DNA from: Prosapia bicincta
Taxonomy: Eukaryota > Arthropoda > Insecta > Hemiptera > Cercopidae
Direction of reading: 5' to 3'
Length of the DNA stretch: 64,000 bases
Assembly (NCBI GenBank): GCA_036971475.1
Contig: JBAIZL010000006.1
Span: 64,308,398 to 64,372,397, forward strand
In this document: positions 53,561-63,811 of the stretch, one piece after another
Layout of the letters: each line of letters begins with the position of its first letter
Position numbering within the stretch: position 1 is the first letter of the stretch
The notes under the pieces: model-generated
Told to the model about the DNA's origin: nothing
What the model saw: the letters and a program-made list of their open reading frames with translations, nothing else
Databases searched by the model: none
Made by a program: the position numbers and the translations under genes

Positions 53561-53639
53561 TTCGTGTCACTCTATTTCTGAAATACATACACAGCATATA
53601 TTTCCACCAAGTTACCCTATGAGTTCCCTCAAAGTGAAT

Positions 53640-53760
53640 TAAATGATAACATATGATTTCATGTAACAGTAGATTTTGTGTTATAGGTTATGTTGTAGAA
53701 CAGCGGTTTTACATGTAGATTATTATTAAATAGTTTTGATCAGTTAATAAATATATTAAT
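53640..53760 (-). repeat. Dispersed repeat M1, fragment
   Basis: ACATATGATTTCATGTAACA and TATAGGTTATGTTGTAGAAC correspond to the central part of M1 in reverse orientation. Confidence 0.55.
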
Positions 53761-53815
53761 TTATTTAAAGCTCAATACAAATAACTCAATATAACGATAA
53801 TAATAAAGTTGTTTG

Positions 53816-53990
53816 TTGTAATCATCTTGATTAATTCACTGACTAAACTATAATTAAATGATACTTAACTAAGTGAATAAGTAAGGGCTTAAATGCTGAC
53901 ACGTTTTGAAACAATTGTTCCTTTCATGAAACAAAGTCTCTGCTCATTTTGCTTTGAGTAAACCATTAGTTAAGTATCATTTAATTATAG
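53816..53990. repeat. Palindromic repeat, relative of 45560-45775
   Basis: TAAGTGAATAAGTAAGGGCT and TGACACGTTTTGAAACAATT occur with flanking arms AATGATACTTAACTAA and TTAGTTAAGTATCATT. GAAACAATTGTTCCTTTCAT is self-complementary in part. It is probably derived from a PLE-B terminal region. Confidence 0.55.
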
Positions 53991-54347
53991 GATAATAATA
54001 AATTTTTAATCCAATTTTTGAAAGGAAAATATTTTTAGGCCAGTCTTACACTTTTTAAAGAACTCATTTGAATGGAATGTTAAAAAAATTTGTATTCAGT
54101 AAACATCTAATAAACGTTCTTTGTTATCAACTATTAGCTTTTATTAAATACATTCCTCAAATAAAAATGTAAAAATTTAATAAAAAATGTATAAATCCAT
54201 ATTTTTGTTCAAAATTTGGCAAAGCTATTAGCTCTATTTTGTTATCACTTCTGTCGGGATTCCCCAAAATGCCAGAACCAAATATTTTAGGAAAAAGATT
54301 ATCAGCTGCGATGAGAATTAATCAGAAGTGTCTACTTCGAATAAATA

Positions 54348-54348
<1 letters not shown>

Positions 54349-54385
<37 letters not shown>
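54349..54385 (+). repeat. Poly(A) run (37 nt)
   Basis: An uninterrupted A run. It may be the tail of an unrecognised retroposed sequence to its left; no TSD was established. Confidence 0.7.
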
Positions 54386-54389
<4 letters not shown>

Positions 54390-54642
54390 ATTTCAACTAA
54401 TTTTGAATTGTAAAATTAGAATTTTTGTTTGTAATAAATATTACTTAAGGAACAAAAAATGGCATTAAAATAAAAAGGTAAATTGTACTATAAAGTAATT
54501 TTTAATATTTATTTGTCAATGTTTTTAAAATTTACTTCATTGTTTTGAGCAAACAAACAAACAAAAATCTAGTTTATAAGATGAAATTAACCTCTGGAGT
54601 TTGCTTGTATTTAAGTAGTACTTGTGTGTGAGAAATGTGAAA

Positions 54643-55000
54643 TTATTATTATTGACAGGTTTTTTACAATGTTTTACATTTTAACCTAAGTCTAATGAAA
54701 TACAGTTTTTAATTTTGTTTTTCCACTCATCCCTATCTGTCCACAAGTTTTCTGGTATATCCCATTTGATTAAAGATGAACTAATTTCCTGTATCCACGT
54801 TTTCGATGGTCTTCCCCTTCGTCTTCTCCCTGGTGGTGTCCATTCCAACAACATCTTTGGTAGTCTTTCATCATTCATCCTTTTCGTATGTCCATACCAA
54901 ATTAACTGTTTTTGTTCTACAAAATCTGTAATTAAATTTTGTACTTCCATTTTATCTCTAATTATTTGATTTCGGATCTTATCCAATCTAAATGTGAAAT
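54643..55000 (-). pseudogene. 5'-truncated RTE-like LINE C-terminus
   Basis: The minus-strand open frame (54986-54681, extending a few codons further upstream) reads LDKIRNQIIRDKMEVQN, DFVEQKQLIWYGHTKRMND, ERLPKMLLEWTPPGRRRRG, RPSKTWIQEISSS, ending NKIKNCISLDLG. The QLIWYGH..RM...RLPK..L.W.PPGRR.RGRP..TW..(E/D)I order is the characteristic C-terminal tail of RTE-type proteins. A short (AAT)n tail follows near 54650, as expected for a microsatellite-tailed LINE. Only the tail of the ORF is present, so it is inactive. Confidence 0.82.
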
Positions 55001-56765
55001 CAGAACTGTTAAAAATGGGGAAGGCTTTGATTTTAGAAACTTGTACATACCTAATCTTCTAAACTACAGCTTATGGTAATATCATAGTTTACAACTCTTA
55101 AATAACTGAACAGATGTTCCTCACAAGCATCTAGTGAAAGTAAATAAATAATTTAATGGATTAAAATTTAAGAGTAATATATAGACAACCAAAGAATATT
55201 TATGTTTAAACTGCTACTCTTTTGTTTCTGCCTAAATACTATTTTTAAACTTTTCTGTTTCTTCCAACATTTTTTATTCATATTATGATAGTGTTACTTA
55301 TCAAAGCCCTATGATTTCAAAGCACAATAAAGAATGCAACAAATAAAGGTTTCAATAAATAAATATGTGAACAATAGTCAAAATTGTTACATTGTGAAGT
55401 TCCTTGTCCACAAAAGTAGTGTCCTCAGTAAAAATAATCAATATCTATACTGTTTTGATACTGCGCTATATTTTACACATTGTTTGTTTTTCTCACTAAT
55501 TATTTATACAATAGTTTCATGTCTAAAGTTTTTTTTACCTTAGAGATAAGCCATGATAGACCTACTAAAAATTAATTCAAAGATAAATAGGCATACATTA
55601 TTTTTGTTTGATTTGTATTTCACTTTTAATTACCTTTATATTCAGTCAGTGAATTATTCAAATATCTCTACATTTATTTTCATCTCTGTTTCACATTATA
55701 CTTTCAAGTGTTCAATTTGTGAAAATTTGCAGGAACAACGAACAATCAAACAATATACAAAAACAAAAATTCTTTATTAACAGTCATAGCAATCATAAAC
55801 AGTTGACATAAACTGATTGTAAAATTCAAAGTCATACATACAGTAATTTCTTAAACTGATTTAAATTTTAAGCAAATTAAATAGGTATATAAAATAAAGC
55901 AATCCGACCCAAAACATACAATGCAATATAGGTAATAATTATAATGTAATATAATAATAACATTACTGATTAATGCAAAGAAACTTGTCTTATTTCTTCA
56001 AACTCTTCTAAAACCATAACATTCATTAACTCGTATCAAGTTTTAAAAATATTTTTTAGAATCTTTATATAATATAGAAATTATACTAAGGAAGATATAA
56101 ATTACAATTAGAATTCTTTTTACTATTTAAATCTGTTTTTACTAGAACATGCAAAATTTCAAACAAGCTAGAGCAAAATTATAAATGCCCTGAAATTTGT
56201 TAATAAAACACTAGCCAATAGATAAATGCTTACTGTGTGGAACTGTAGTTTAAGTTTTGGTTGATCTTTAAACTTCATTGTTTATTCTTAGTGCCCACTG
56301 AGTCAGCTGTTTCCATCTTACATAAATGCAAATTCTTGATTTAATTATAGTTACTTTGCCTATATGAAAAAAGAATATAGGTAACTAAAATGAAATATAC
56401 AGGTACAGTGCTTGATTAGTCTGAATAAAATATACCTTTAATTATATATTTTGCTTTATTATTTTAACGTAAAACTGAACATCTAAAAAAAAGTGATATA
56501 ACCTTTTCAAAAATTATCTTCACAAGCCTAAAATATTCATTAATCAGAATTACACAAATTGGTTTTCAATTCTGTAGTTTTTAATTTATTAGTACAATTT
56601 TGATTCCTTTTAAAAAAAACATTGCCGCTGGAAAGTCACAGTATACATATTATAAAAATAAACACAACAAAATAGGGTTAAGAGTTTGTCAAATTTTAAA
56701 ATTCTGGTTACAAAATAAAAATAATAGTTATTGTAAACAACTTAAAGCAACTGTGGCGTAAATGT
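55001..56765. other. AT-rich non-coding sequence
   Basis: Several short open frames occur (for example 55334-55543 and 55553-55780), but none has a recognisable domain or splice context. No repeats were recognised. Confidence 0.45.
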
Positions 56766-56816
56766 TTATATTAATTAAAACAACCTCTCACCACAAATTC
56801 AACAAATTTTATTTTA

Positions 56817-56859
56817 ACCTTATGTACATTTCGACTACAAAGTAATCATCTTCAGAGGT
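56817..56859 (-). ncRNA. Hammerhead ribozyme motif F3, left arm
   Basis: On the minus strand: ACCT, CTGAAGA, T, GATTAC, TTT, GTAGTC, GAAA, TGTACA, UA, AGGT. Predicted cleavage lies between 56821 and 56820. It is identical to the right-arm copy and to 19663-19705. Confidence 0.72.
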
Positions 56860-56892
56860 ATTTTTACAAATAACTAACTCCAGTTACTAAAT

Positions 56893-56935
56893 ACCTCTGA
56901 AGATGATTACTTTGTAGTCGAAATGTACATAAGGT
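56893..56935 (+). ncRNA. Hammerhead ribozyme motif F3, right arm
   Basis: The same 43-nt motif on the plus strand, with stem I ACCT (56893) and AGGT (56932-56935). Predicted cleavage lies between 56931 and 56932. Confidence 0.72.
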
Positions 56936-57103
56936 TAAAATAAAATTTGTTGAATTTGTGGTGAGAGGTTGTTTTAATTAATATAATAGTTATTGTAGTT
57001 AATACAATCATCAAATAACGTGTATTACTAATTTAGTAAACAAAGTTTTAAATTTTAATAAATAAAAACTCTACACCACAAATAACTTTTTCATTTATTT
57101 AAT

Positions 57104-57146
57104 ACATTATGTACATTTCAATTGGACAGCAATCATCCTCAGAGGT
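57104..57146 (-). ncRNA. Hammerhead motif F4, left arm (one stem I mismatch)
   Basis: On the minus strand: ACCT, CTGAGGA, T, stem II GATTG/CAATT with a 5-nt loop, GAAA, TGTACA, UA, ATGT. The core is intact. The second stem I strand has one mismatch (ATGT instead of AGGT), leaving stem I short. Confidence 0.65.
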
Positions 57147-57185
57147 AATTTACAAAACAAACAGGGGCAGTTTGTTTTGTAAATT

Positions 57186-57230
57186 ACCTCTGAGGATAAT
57201 TGTTGTCTAATTGAAATGTATACATAAGGT
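57186..57230 (+). ncRNA. Hammerhead ribozyme motif F4, right arm (core intact)
   Basis: ACCT, CTGAGGA, T, stem II AATTG/TAATT with a 5-nt loop, GAAA, palindromic TGTATACA, UA, AGGT. Predicted cleavage lies between 57226 and 57227. Stem II is AU-rich and weaker than in the other families. Confidence 0.68.
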
Positions 57231-57554
57231 ATTAAATAAATGATAAAGTTATTTGTGGTATAGAGTTTTAATTTATTTAAATTAAACATTATGCCACAGT
57301 TGATTTATACAGTTATAAAAAAAAGTAATATTTATTAAGAAAAAACAACATTAAATATTAAAAACAAGAATAAAATTAATTTATAAATTATTTAGAACAA
57401 TTTACTCTTAAAAAGGAATAAAACAGCTGTTTTACTTTAAGAATAACTCAAAATATTATTTGTGGATTTTATTGTAAATGATGATCTGTTTGAATATTGC
57501 TTGTTGTAATAACTTTGAAATAAACTAGAAGTAATTTTTGCGTAACTAAATGAA

Positions 57555-57965
57555 TAGTTTCGAACTTACTTGTTGACATGTTTTGAAACAATCGTTTTAT
57601 TTATGAAGCTGACACTTCTGGCAGTTGCACAAGTTTGCAGGCATATTATTTATGAGTGTAGAGGGGATGGGGTTGTTTACTATATAATGGAATAGGCTAT
57701 TAGATTCAAAGTGTGTGTGGTGGTTCAAGATATGTTCTTTTTCTTCCATCACACAACAGAAAAAGAACATATTTAAAAACACCACACATACTTTGAATCT
57801 AACAGCCTATTTCATTATATACTAAACAACCAGCTAACCCCTTCTACACTCATAAAATATGTCCGCAACCCTATGCCATCGCCAGTAGTAGAGTGCTTCG
57901 TAAATAAAACGATCCAGCAAGTAAGTTAAAAAGTGTTCACTTACTTACACAATAATTACTTATTA
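57555..57965. mobile_element. PLE-B palindrome (3' ends, tail to tail)
   Basis: The left arm (57555-57745) and right arm (57750-57965) are inverted copies. CTTACTTGTTGACATGTTTT is matched by GATCCAGCAAGTAAGTT, and TTAGATTCAAAGTGTGTGTG by CACACATACTTTGAATCTAA. Minus-strand translation of the left arm gives KEHILNHHTHFESNSLFHYI and NNPIPSTLINNMP, the C-terminal PLE-B protein segment also seen at 52.6-52.7 kb. Confidence 0.65.
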
Positions 57966-58980
57966 TTTGAATGTTCTAAAATAACAACTGGGAGTTGGTC
58001 TTATAATTATAGTAAATTTATGAAACACTTAATGAAACATAAAGTTCAGTAATTTTTTAACAAATTTACTTTAAATATAATTTTGACAAGTATTTTAAAA
58101 GTTAAGACGTTGAAATATTAATTTTTCTGATTTATCCTTGAGAAGAATCAGCATTTTTAGAGATTTCGATAAAACAATTTACTTTTCAGTAATGCTTTAG
58201 AGCAGTAATGTTGTTCATTAAAATCAAGAGGAAAATGCTGAGAAAAAGTTTATCTACAAATAAGAATTACTCTTTGTAATTCTAGTTCTATAACTTGAAT
58301 ACTGTAAATATATACCTGCAGCCAAAGCATAAAATAGTAAAAGTATAAGTTTGTATACTAATGACAAAATTAATACAATTTGAAAATTTCAAATACTATA
58401 TTTTAAATTTGTTCTGTTTTGAAGAAAGAAGTTAATACTAGCTGTTATTGTTTTCCCACTGATCATGTAGAATAATAAAGAAGTTGAAGTTTAAGCAATT
58501 AACTCCATTAAACTAGGTATAATATCAGATCCTATACTCCATTAATATTATTACAGACCTTATTAGAATATTAGATTGATTCGCAAGAATAAAAAACAAA
58601 AATATTATACCGAAAAAAGTTATTAAAATTGTTTATAATATTAAAGACATGCAGAAATTTAACGATCACATCAGTCATTATAATTACACTATCTTCTATA
58701 ACCAGTCTTAAAACATATGAATAAAAAAAAATTATTTGTTACCTTAAAAATTAACTGTAGCAATACTTCACTAAAATTAATAATAGTTAAACATAAAGGC
58801 TACATGATTTGTTTATGAATAAAATATGAGGAAATATTATAAAATTTAGGAAATACACAAATTGAAACATAATCTAGTGATTTTGTATTCTAATCACGAT
58901 AATAATAAAAATTGTGTTTGTTACATAAACATGAAGAGCGTTTTGCAAAGCCCAGAATGTTGTTCATACTCCACATAAGA
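57966..58980. other. AT-rich non-coding sequence
   Basis: No gene or repeat structure was recognised. If the next exon is real, this is its 3' UTR and downstream region. Confidence 0.45.
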
Positions 58981-59126
58981 TTATAGAAATGCCTTCATGA
59001 TCGCCATTCTGTCAAATTTAAAATTGAGCCACGACTGGGCACAGAAATGAGTAATTTGGTGAGAGGTTTGAGAAGACGAGATATTCTTTGTGTTGTTGTT
59101 GCCACGAGATTTTATTTTATCTGCTT
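58981..59126 (-). CDS. Candidate terminal exon of a host gene
   Basis: On the minus strand an acceptor with a T-rich tract (TTTTTGTATTATTTTACAG) precedes 48 codons: EADKIKSRGNNNTKNISSSQ, TSHQITHFCAQSWLNF, KFDRMAIMKAFL, then TAA. The base composition is less AT-rich than the flanks. The piece is too short to assign a family, and no upstream exon was found. A LINE fragment at 59.9-60.7 kb could lie in the preceding intron. A chance open frame next to a chance acceptor is the main alternative. Confidence 0.35.
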
Positions 59127-59934
59127 CTGTAAAATAATACAAAAAGTAAAAATATCTAAAATAAAAGTACGTACTCAATTAGACAAACAGTATAACCTGG
59201 CCTAAATTAAACAGCATGCATTTTAAATATTTTTATTTACAATTTAATTTTGCTTAGTTATATTTATATTATTGTAGATTATATCTTTAATCTACATTTT
59301 TGGGGATTTTTTTTATTAAAAAAATCACAATAAGTCTCTCAACCGATCATTTAAATGCTTAAGGGATATGAAAAATGACCTTTCAAAGGGGATAGAAAGA
59401 TCCTGGTCTGGAGGATGGAGGGGTATAAAACTTCTTAGTTTAAAATACTGGGGGACAATCATACCTCTTGCACAAGGTCACATCCCTGAGGTGGATCTAG
59501 TCTTATCAGGGTTAAAGGGAGGTGGCTGTCTAAAACGGAAATCTCCCAATAACTAAAGACATTATTATGTCCTAACCACATAATATAGAACTGCCAAGTT
59601 AGTCACTTTCTATGTCCTTAATCAAAAAGTAAGTCTATCTCAAGGAAGCAAACCTATACACAAGTGATTCTCCAAATCTCCTAGACCACAGTAGTTGTAT
59701 GCCCTTACCCTGAATCTTACTTACAATTTATTATCCTTTCCACATCTTCTCTTATGTTTCAGATAACAACGTCAAAATAATAGCAATAGACCTTCAGTTA
59801 CACAAAAATTTGAGAATGTTTGAAAAAAGCAGTAAACCTGAAAAGGTCCGTTAACCATACTGGAGCAACCACTTGTAGGTGTAATTTGGTTTATAAAAAA
59901 AAATGAGCTAGAAAATACTTTTTATTTTAGAATA
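59127..59934. other. Non-coding stretch
   Basis: A 62-codon open frame at 59368-59556 lacks recognisable features. No element ends were seen. Confidence 0.4.
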
Positions 59935-60660
59935 ATGGTGAGAGCAGGTTTCTTCAACGAATCTACTGATATCTGCTTTTACGCCCCTGCAAACTCTTAC
60001 TCTAGCATGGACACAGAGCTTCTGGCGCCTAAATGCTGCATAGGCAAGTCGCTTTGAAACACAACGGGAGAAGAAAATGTGCATATTCACTGACTCCAGG
60101 ATCTCTTAAATTCATCCACAGGGGACTACTCCTTTCTCATTGCTGAAATAAGAAAATTTGCTAACAACCTGAAGAACATGGGGAAGGAAATAACTCTGCA
60201 ATGGGTACCTGGGCTTTGTGGAATACCAGAAAACGATTGGGCCGATGAAATAGCTAAAGCGGCATCCCATATGTACCCAACATTTAAAGCCAAGTATCCA
60301 CGCATGCATTGTAAAAGCTTGGCAAATAAATACTTTCATAAATGTTGGACTGAATCTTGGAAAGAAGAGGACATAGGTCGTCACCTTTTTCAATTTCACC
60401 CTGAACCGTTGAGTGAGGACAAATACAGGGAAGTTTCACGTTCGATTGCAGCTTGAGCACGATCCGGCCATCTAGTGACGGAGGAATATTTATTTAGATT
60501 TGGTCTTCCGAATTCTCCAATCTGTGCATTTTGTGAGGGTGAAGATGAAAGCGTATAGGACATTTTGTTCGACTGCACGTACCCCATACCAATGAGGGAC
60601 TTTCTGAGAGCCGAAGTGTTTATTCTCATAAACAAGAAGCATTGAGGGCTGGCAAGGATA
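59935..60660 (+). pseudogene. LINE fragment: RNase H domain and Cys/His tail
   Basis: Plus-strand frames give AGFFNESTDICFYAPANSYS, MDTELLAPKCCIGKS, then HIFTDS. From 60178 an open piece reads MGKEITLQWVPGLCGIPEND, WADEIAKAASHMYP. After a stop it continues RSGHLVTEEYLFRFGL and NSPICAFCEGEDESV. This is the TELLAL, FTDS, WVPGH..I.GNE.AD order of RNase H followed by the C-terminal zinc-finger-like tail of I/Jockey-superfamily LINEs. Key residues are partly lost (His to Leu in WVPGH). It is a third RNase H-bearing LINE family in the window. Confidence 0.8.
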
Positions 60661-62175
60661 ATATACTGTGGACATCGGGCTATCGGCTACTCTTGAAGCT
60701 GGATGCCTGTGCAAAGAAGCAAAGAATAATAGGGAAATGTTAAAATCAACATAAATATGTGAGTAACATCAATGGTTTCGTTTTTAGAAAAGGAAAGTAT
60801 ACAGTTACTCTAATGAATATAAAACTAGAAACTGTGATAAAAAGATACTTAGAAGGAATTATACGATTATTGGTTAATGATCTGATGATTAATAAATTAA
60901 AATAGCGACCTAGGAGATGCGGAAACATCATGGCCAGGATTGCTTCCTTGAAAAATATTTCTACCTAGGTTATGACATTGTCTATATGGTCAACACAAGT
61001 ATATGCAGAATTATACAATTTTGTGATATGCCTAATGAACTAGTAAACATAATTTTGAAAACAAATCAAATATTTTGCCTGGGATAAAACAAACAACCTT
61101 TGACTGTAACTAATTGATTAAGCTTCTCAACTGAATTTGTGCAAAAATGTATATTCACCTCAGTGTAATTTATACCAATTGCAAATATTATCTATTTTAA
61201 TTTTTAAAAAAGATTTCTCAGAAGAAAAAGAAATTTATAGCCCATTATTCCCTAAATTTAAAAATAAGCGTTTCGGAGCTTAAAAATAACTGAGGTTTAA
61301 GTAGCAAACAAAGAAGAAAATTCATTTTCTATTAATGACAAAACCTTAGGCTGGAGACACACTTGATGTTTTTCGTACGATTGTTTTTTTTACCGTCACC
61401 GTTGTATCAGTAGTGGTGCGTAGGTTGGTACTGCTACTTGCACATTCAGCGATAAAATGGACAATCAGATTATTTAACGACATAGGTAGAAATTCAGCCG
61501 ATCACTGCCACTACAGTCGTCAGATTTTTTACCGTCGCTCCCGAAGTAGTGGCGTATGTGACTGAATGTGCGCTTACACATTCGTCGTCCACTCTGTGTG
61601 TAAAATTTGAATGGAAATTGTATTAAAATTTACATCTTTGTTTGAGGAATTTATTTAATAAAGACTAATGTTTACTGTAATAATTAAAAAAAATTATGAG
61701 ACTATTGAGTAACTATTGATTAACTTAAATGTAAAATTTTCTTAGCATGAAATATTTTATTTTGAGCTTAATATTTAAACTACAAATTTGAAATTTGTCA
61801 TTATCGTTTGCTAAACATTTCAAGGAATGATATCAAGAATGATTTGTAAAATGTTTAATAGATTTATAGGCTAAGCGTTATGAACATATATACTATACCA
61901 AGACAAGCATACCAAAATGTGTATATAGCTTACATAAAAGGAATAAACCTAATTATGGAAGGGTTAGTTGAGACTTAATTATTAATTTCAAAAAAAGTAT
62001 GCACATGGTATAAACCCAATTGTGTGTGTATGTATGAAATATATATAAAAAACAACTGAAGTTATTGAGATACAGGAAATATTTATTAATTTTATTCACT
62101 TCTTGTATTTGAATAACCTCAGTTGTTTTTGATTATTATACAAGAAAACATATTTAAATATATGTATGTATATAT
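60661..62175. other. Non-coding stretch
   Basis: A GC-richer patch at 61350-61600 (GGCTGGAGACACACTTGATG and ACTGAATGTGCGCTTACACA) may be an old DNA-transposon derivative, but no matching ends were found. Short TA-rich repeats appear near 62040-62170. Confidence 0.4.
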
Positions 62176-62358
62176 GAAGTTAATATATTACTTCATATAC
62201 TTACTATTGTAAGTAATTTTATCCACCATTAAGTGCAATGATTTTACCTTGTGTGATGAGGCGCCTTTCGGTCACTTGACCATTGTCGAATCACTGATTA
62301 CTTTTTCTCAATTTTTCTGAGTAGTATACTACTAATATAGTAATATATTAACTTCATA
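62176..62358. mobile_element. MITE-like inverted-repeat element with hammerhead-like motif F8
   Basis: The ends GAAGTTAATATATTACTT and AGTAATATATTAACTTC are inverted repeats of at least 16 bp. A second copy starts at 63808 and runs off the window. On the minus strand both copies contain the F8 ribozyme-like motif (62294-62253 here). Confidence 0.6.
62253..62294 (-). ncRNA. Hammerhead-like motif, family F8
   Basis: On the minus strand: stem I GTGAT, TCGACAA in place of CTGANGA, T, stem II GGTC/GACC, GAAA, palindromic GGCGCC, UC, stem I ATCAC (perfectly complementary). Stem I, GAAA, the palindrome and the UC cleavage site are all as expected, but three core bases differ, and both copies share these changes. 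It is either a variant core or an already dead lineage. Confidence 0.45.
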
Positions 62359-62407
62359 AAGTCAGTTCAACGGAAAAACAATGGATAACGTAAAATATCA
62401 AATTATG

Positions 62408-62409
<2 letters not shown>

Positions 62410-62440
<31 letters not shown>
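62410..62440. repeat. (TA)n microsatellite
   Basis: The TA run directly abuts the left end of the following element. Confidence 0.9.
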
Positions 62441-62443
<3 letters not shown>

Positions 62444-62691
62444 TTAGTTTTGGTTGGTAAAGATTATTTAAATTTTTTGGATTAGGAGACTGACAGACTT
62501 ACCTTGTAAGAGTCCACTCTGTAGTCTTGAAATAGAAACACATAAAAGCACTTAAACAATGATATATTTCAACCACACAGTGGTCTTTGTCAATCAAAGA
62601 GAAAACACAAAAAGAAATATGAGAGAATGAAATAAATTGTAATCACAGATTGTGTAGAGTAGAAATCAGATGTCACAGATGCACAGATTAA

Positions 62692-62749
<58 letters not shown>

Positions 62750-63176
62750 TCCATGAGCATATGAGTGATTATAGTTTATGTAAGTCTGTCAGGGGAAAAA
62801 CACCTGAGAGGCATTAGACACGTCTAAGGCTATTAGGGGGAAAAAAAAAAAAAAAAAAAAAAATTAATGGATTTATCTGATGTTGAGGTTAGGGGATTCT
62901 CTGGACTTGGTATACCACTGGTATGATAGTTCCCATCTTCTCAGTTCTGAGGGATTGCAATCAGGGGGGAGTGATTTAATTATTTTTGTGGTATAGCAGT
63001 CATCAAAAGTTGTGATGTTGTGACTCGCAGCATGTTGAGCTGTTGGCCTATCCATATTCATAATTTTAACATCATGTCTGTGGCCATTCATTCTGATATT
63101 CAGACCATCCGAGGTAAGTCTGTCAATCTCCTAGTCCAAAAAATCTAAATAATCTTTATCCACCAAAACTAACCTA
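62441..63176. mobile_element. Inverted-repeat element containing (TA)n and poly(A), with F7 motif
   Basis: The left end AGGTTAGTTTTGGTTGGTAA and the region to ~62510 are mirrored at 63095-63176 (TTATCCACCAAAACTAACCT). The interior has (TA)n at 62695-62746, poly(A) at 62841-62863 and no ORF. The left part is the same sequence as the arms of the palindrome at 63294-63682. An F7 hammerhead-like motif lies on the minus strand at 62557-62596. Confidence 0.6.
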
Positions 63177-63179
63177 AAA

Positions 63180-63205
63180 ATATATATATATACATACGTA
63201 TATAA

Positions 63206-63260
<55 letters not shown>
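63180..63260. repeat. (TA)n microsatellite
   Basis: A long, slightly interrupted TA tract between two related inverted-repeat elements. Further TA tracts lie at ~63683-63715 and ~63768-63808. Confidence 0.9.
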
Positions 63261-63293
63261 TTTTAGGTTAGTTTTGGTTGGTAAAGATTATTT

Positions 63294-63679
63294 AGATTTT
63301 TTGGACTAGGAGACTGACAGACTTACCTTGGTAAGAGTCCACACTGTAGTCTTGAAATAGAAACACATAAAAGCACTAAAACAATGATATATTTCAACCA
63401 CACAGTGGTCTTTATCAATCGAAGAGAAAACACAAAAAGAAATATGAGAGAATGAAATAAAATAAATATAAGTTGTGTTATATTATATATAAATATAAGA
63501 CAACTTATATTTATTTTATTTCATTCTCTCATATTTCTTTTTGTGTTTTCTCTTCGATTGATAAAGACCACTGTGTGGTTGAAATATATCATTGTTTTAG
63601 TGCTTTTATGTGTTTCTATTTCAAGACTACAGTGTGGACTCTTACCAAGGTAAGTCTGTCAGTCTCCTAGTCCAAAAAA

Positions 63680-63682
<3 letters not shown>
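63294..63682. mobile_element. Near-perfect palindrome with paired hammerhead-like motifs (F7)
   Basis: Arms 63294-63477 and 63500-63682 are almost exact reverse complements (AGATTTTTTGGACTAGGAGA against TCTCCTAGTCCAAAAAATCT) around a 22-bp AT-rich centre. Each arm has the F7 motif (minus 63421-63382; plus 63555-63594): CGAT, TGATAAA, stem II GACCAC/GTGGTT with a TGT loop, GAAA, TATA, UC, ATTG. Stem I is CGAU with AUUG (one G-U pair). The core is one base short or altered compared with CUGANGA, so activity is doubtful. Confidence 0.6.
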
Positions 63683-63718
<36 letters not shown>

Positions 63719-63763
63719 GGGCATACCAGAAAGTGGTGAATCAGCAGTTAATCCCAAAAGGAT

Positions 63764-63807
<44 letters not shown>

Positions 63808-63811
<4 letters not shown>

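Larger units (their letters stand above)
56766..56992. mobile_element. PLE palindrome with two intact hammerheads (F3)
   Basis: The arms are near-perfect reverse complements: ATTAAAACAACCTCTCACCA at the left and TTTGTGGTGAGAGGTTGTTT at the right, joined by a short centre (AACTAACTCCAGTTACTAAA). Each arm carries the same 43-nt ribozyme motif pointing outward, so both strands encode it. No ORF is present. Confidence 0.75.
57053..57290. mobile_element. PLE palindrome with two hammerheads (F4)
   Basis: The arms read AAACTCTACACCACAAATAA at the left and ATTTGTGGTATAGAGTTTTA at the right, with the centre CAAACAGGGGCAGTTTG. It lies only ~60 bp from the F3 palindrome but has a different stem II, so it is a separate family. 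The arms differ by several substitutions. Confidence 0.72.
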
